Assembly: GCA_963804865.1 (NCBI GenBank)
Contig: CAWDSH010000001.1
Coordinates: 620,001-684,000 of the forward strand
DNA length: 64,000 nucleotides
Source of the DNA: CAVVEQ01 sp963804865
GTDB lineage: Bacteria; Chloroflexota; Anaerolineae; Anaerolineales; Anaerolineaceae
Reading direction: 5' to 3'
Translations under genes and position numbers: made by a program
The notes under the pieces: generated by a model
What the model saw: only the letters and a program-made list of their open reading frames with translations
What the model was told of the DNA's origin: nothing
Database searches by the model: none
Shown: in pieces, positions 63,138 through 64,000 of the stretch
Layout: every line of letters begins with the position of its first letter
Numbering within the stretch: position 1 is the stretch's first letter

Positions 63138-64000
63138 TTATACTTTTTCCAGACGGACCGATGGTAAAAAGGAATATTTTCCTTTTTTGATGCATTTATC
63201 AATTTCCTCGATCTGCCTCAGTCTCAGTTCATTCGATTTCTTAAAGCATGTTTTTGAAAATAATGATCGCTGTGTCATGTCCAACATGGCGATTTTATTT
63301 GTTTCATTGATGAAATCCCTTTCTAACTCATCCCGTCCTTGCGTGACCAGCTTTATTCGCTCCGGATAATTCATCATGACTCTTCGGTGCAGTTCCTCCC
63401 CCTGCCACCATAAGGTATCTGCATTATATTTCCCGTCTGGGTCGGGACCTGAATCTGGGACTCCAGAGTCAATCCAGACAGGTTTAAAAGTACTCACACA
63501 TGGCGCTGCCGTTCCTGTAAACCAGTGTGTTTGTTGATTTGATGCAAGCTGCGAAACCATGGATCCGGTTGTTTGGTTGATCCGTATCGGCCCAAATCCC
63601 AAATGCATGCATACGTCCGCGCCCATTGAATGCCTTTCCGGGCAACCATTCGTCTGATTTTCTTGAACCATGCATGCGTAACGCCTTCATCATGTTTGGA
63701 ACTGTGATCTTCCCCCTATTTTCCAGTAAATATTGACTGGTGCAGCCGTGCCGGCTCGCTCCAGCACCAAATGTGGAGAATATGAAATCAGAATAACAAC
63801 GCTTGAAATTAAAATCTTTTTTTGATTTGCACCAACCACGATCTACAGCGTAAGCCACAAGGTCTTTTGAAGCTTCATACCATTCTGTTTCAATAGTGTA
63901 GACATTGGATATTGAACGTATGTCCTTTACCTTTTCAATCGCCCAATGCCTGCTGGCTGTCTCCAATACCCAGGCTTCCCTTTGATCCGCGATTAAGAAA
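63138..64000 (-). CDS. C69-family dipeptidase/secernin-like, one frameshift, 5' end outside window
   Basis: Family C69 enzymes (PepD, secernins) hydrolyse dipeptides using an N-terminal cysteine, which lies beyond the window edge here. The visible frame from 64000 begins FLIADQREAWVLETASRHWA and continues with MMKALRMHGSRKSDEWLPG, then slips near 63617. One frame over it continues GADVCMHLGFGP, NQTTGSMVSQLASNQQTHWF, TGTAAPCVSTFKPVWIDSG and LWWQGEELHRRVMMNYPERI, all family signatures. One extra G in AATGGGCGC explains the shift. It lies 33 bases upstream of the sensor kinase gene on the same strand. Confidence 0.78.

Overview
The window looks like one contiguous piece of chromosome from a fermentative, single-membrane bacterium, most likely class Anaerolineae (Chloroflexota). 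That placement is inferred from the style of the protein families: separate SecD and SecF, a GyrA with GDMAVYEA at the quinolone pocket, a SHMT-GcvT fusion, a MoaD-MoaE fusion, lipobox lipoproteins and several small Zn-ribbon or membrane proteins typical of this group. By eye the base composition is in the mid-40s % GC throughout. I see no phage, insertion sequence, CRISPR array or obvious foreign island.

0-9.4 kb: end of secD, then secF, SDR-type threonine dehydrogenase, an unknown 182-aa protein, a D-2-hydroxyacid (glyoxylate/hydroxypyruvate type) dehydrogenase convergent with a D-glycerate 2-kinase, an ADP-forming acyl-CoA synthetase, an unknown 141-aa protein and tRNA-Pro(GGG) with a near-consensus promoter and its own terminator. 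9.4-14 kb: GT2 glycosyltransferase, a Zn-ribbon membrane protein, the rpsF-ssb-rpsR operon behind a structured leader, and a parvulin foldase with a Thr/Pro/Ser-rich insert. 14-25 kb: smc-rnc, a threonine synthase homologue, moaDE-moaC divergent from scpA, a multi-Zn-ribbon protein and mutS. 25-34.7 kb: a minus-strand run pdxA, S51-like/CysRS-tail fusion, fmt, panE-like, GH13 amylase and a membrane protein; a monothiol glutaredoxin; an ECF sigma-DegV-small membrane protein operon; and a lysophospholipase-like hydrolase. 34.7-41 kb: a structured leader, the glyA-gcvT fusion, a fold-type I aminotransferase and a TGS-nucleoside kinase. 41-49 kb: an alpha-glucan uptake cluster (ROK repressor, MalE-, MalF- and MalG-like proteins, secreted GH57 lipoprotein) with no ATPase gene. 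49-64 kb: lipoate ligase, PhnD-like lipoprotein, SanA-like and HD proteins, gyrA, rpoC (without rpoB beside it), a large hybrid histidine-kinase sensor and part of a C69 dipeptidase.

How the genes work together: threonine dehydrogenase, SHMT, the glycine-cleavage T protein, lipoate ligase, hydroxypyruvate/glyoxylate reductase and glycerate kinase form a theme of serine, glycine and one-carbon metabolism. GH57, the ABC permeases and cytoplasmic GH13 form a starch or maltodextrin route, and the ADP-forming acyl-CoA synthetase suggests ATP gain from acyl-CoA during fermentation.

A warning for the reader: from about 28.7 kb onward at least eight single-base frameshifts interrupt six genes (fmt, glyA-gcvT, lplA twice, the PhnD-like gene, gyrA twice, C69 dipeptidase). 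Several are essential, and both sides of each break remain well conserved, so sequence errors are the simplest explanation. I annotated each as one gene spanning the break. I did not find a clearly new multi-gene system. The most unusual items are the SHMT-GcvT fusion with its leader RNA, the S51-like protein with a CysRS C-terminal tail, the MoaD-MoaE fusion, and promoters placed so close to start codons that leaderless translation is likely.
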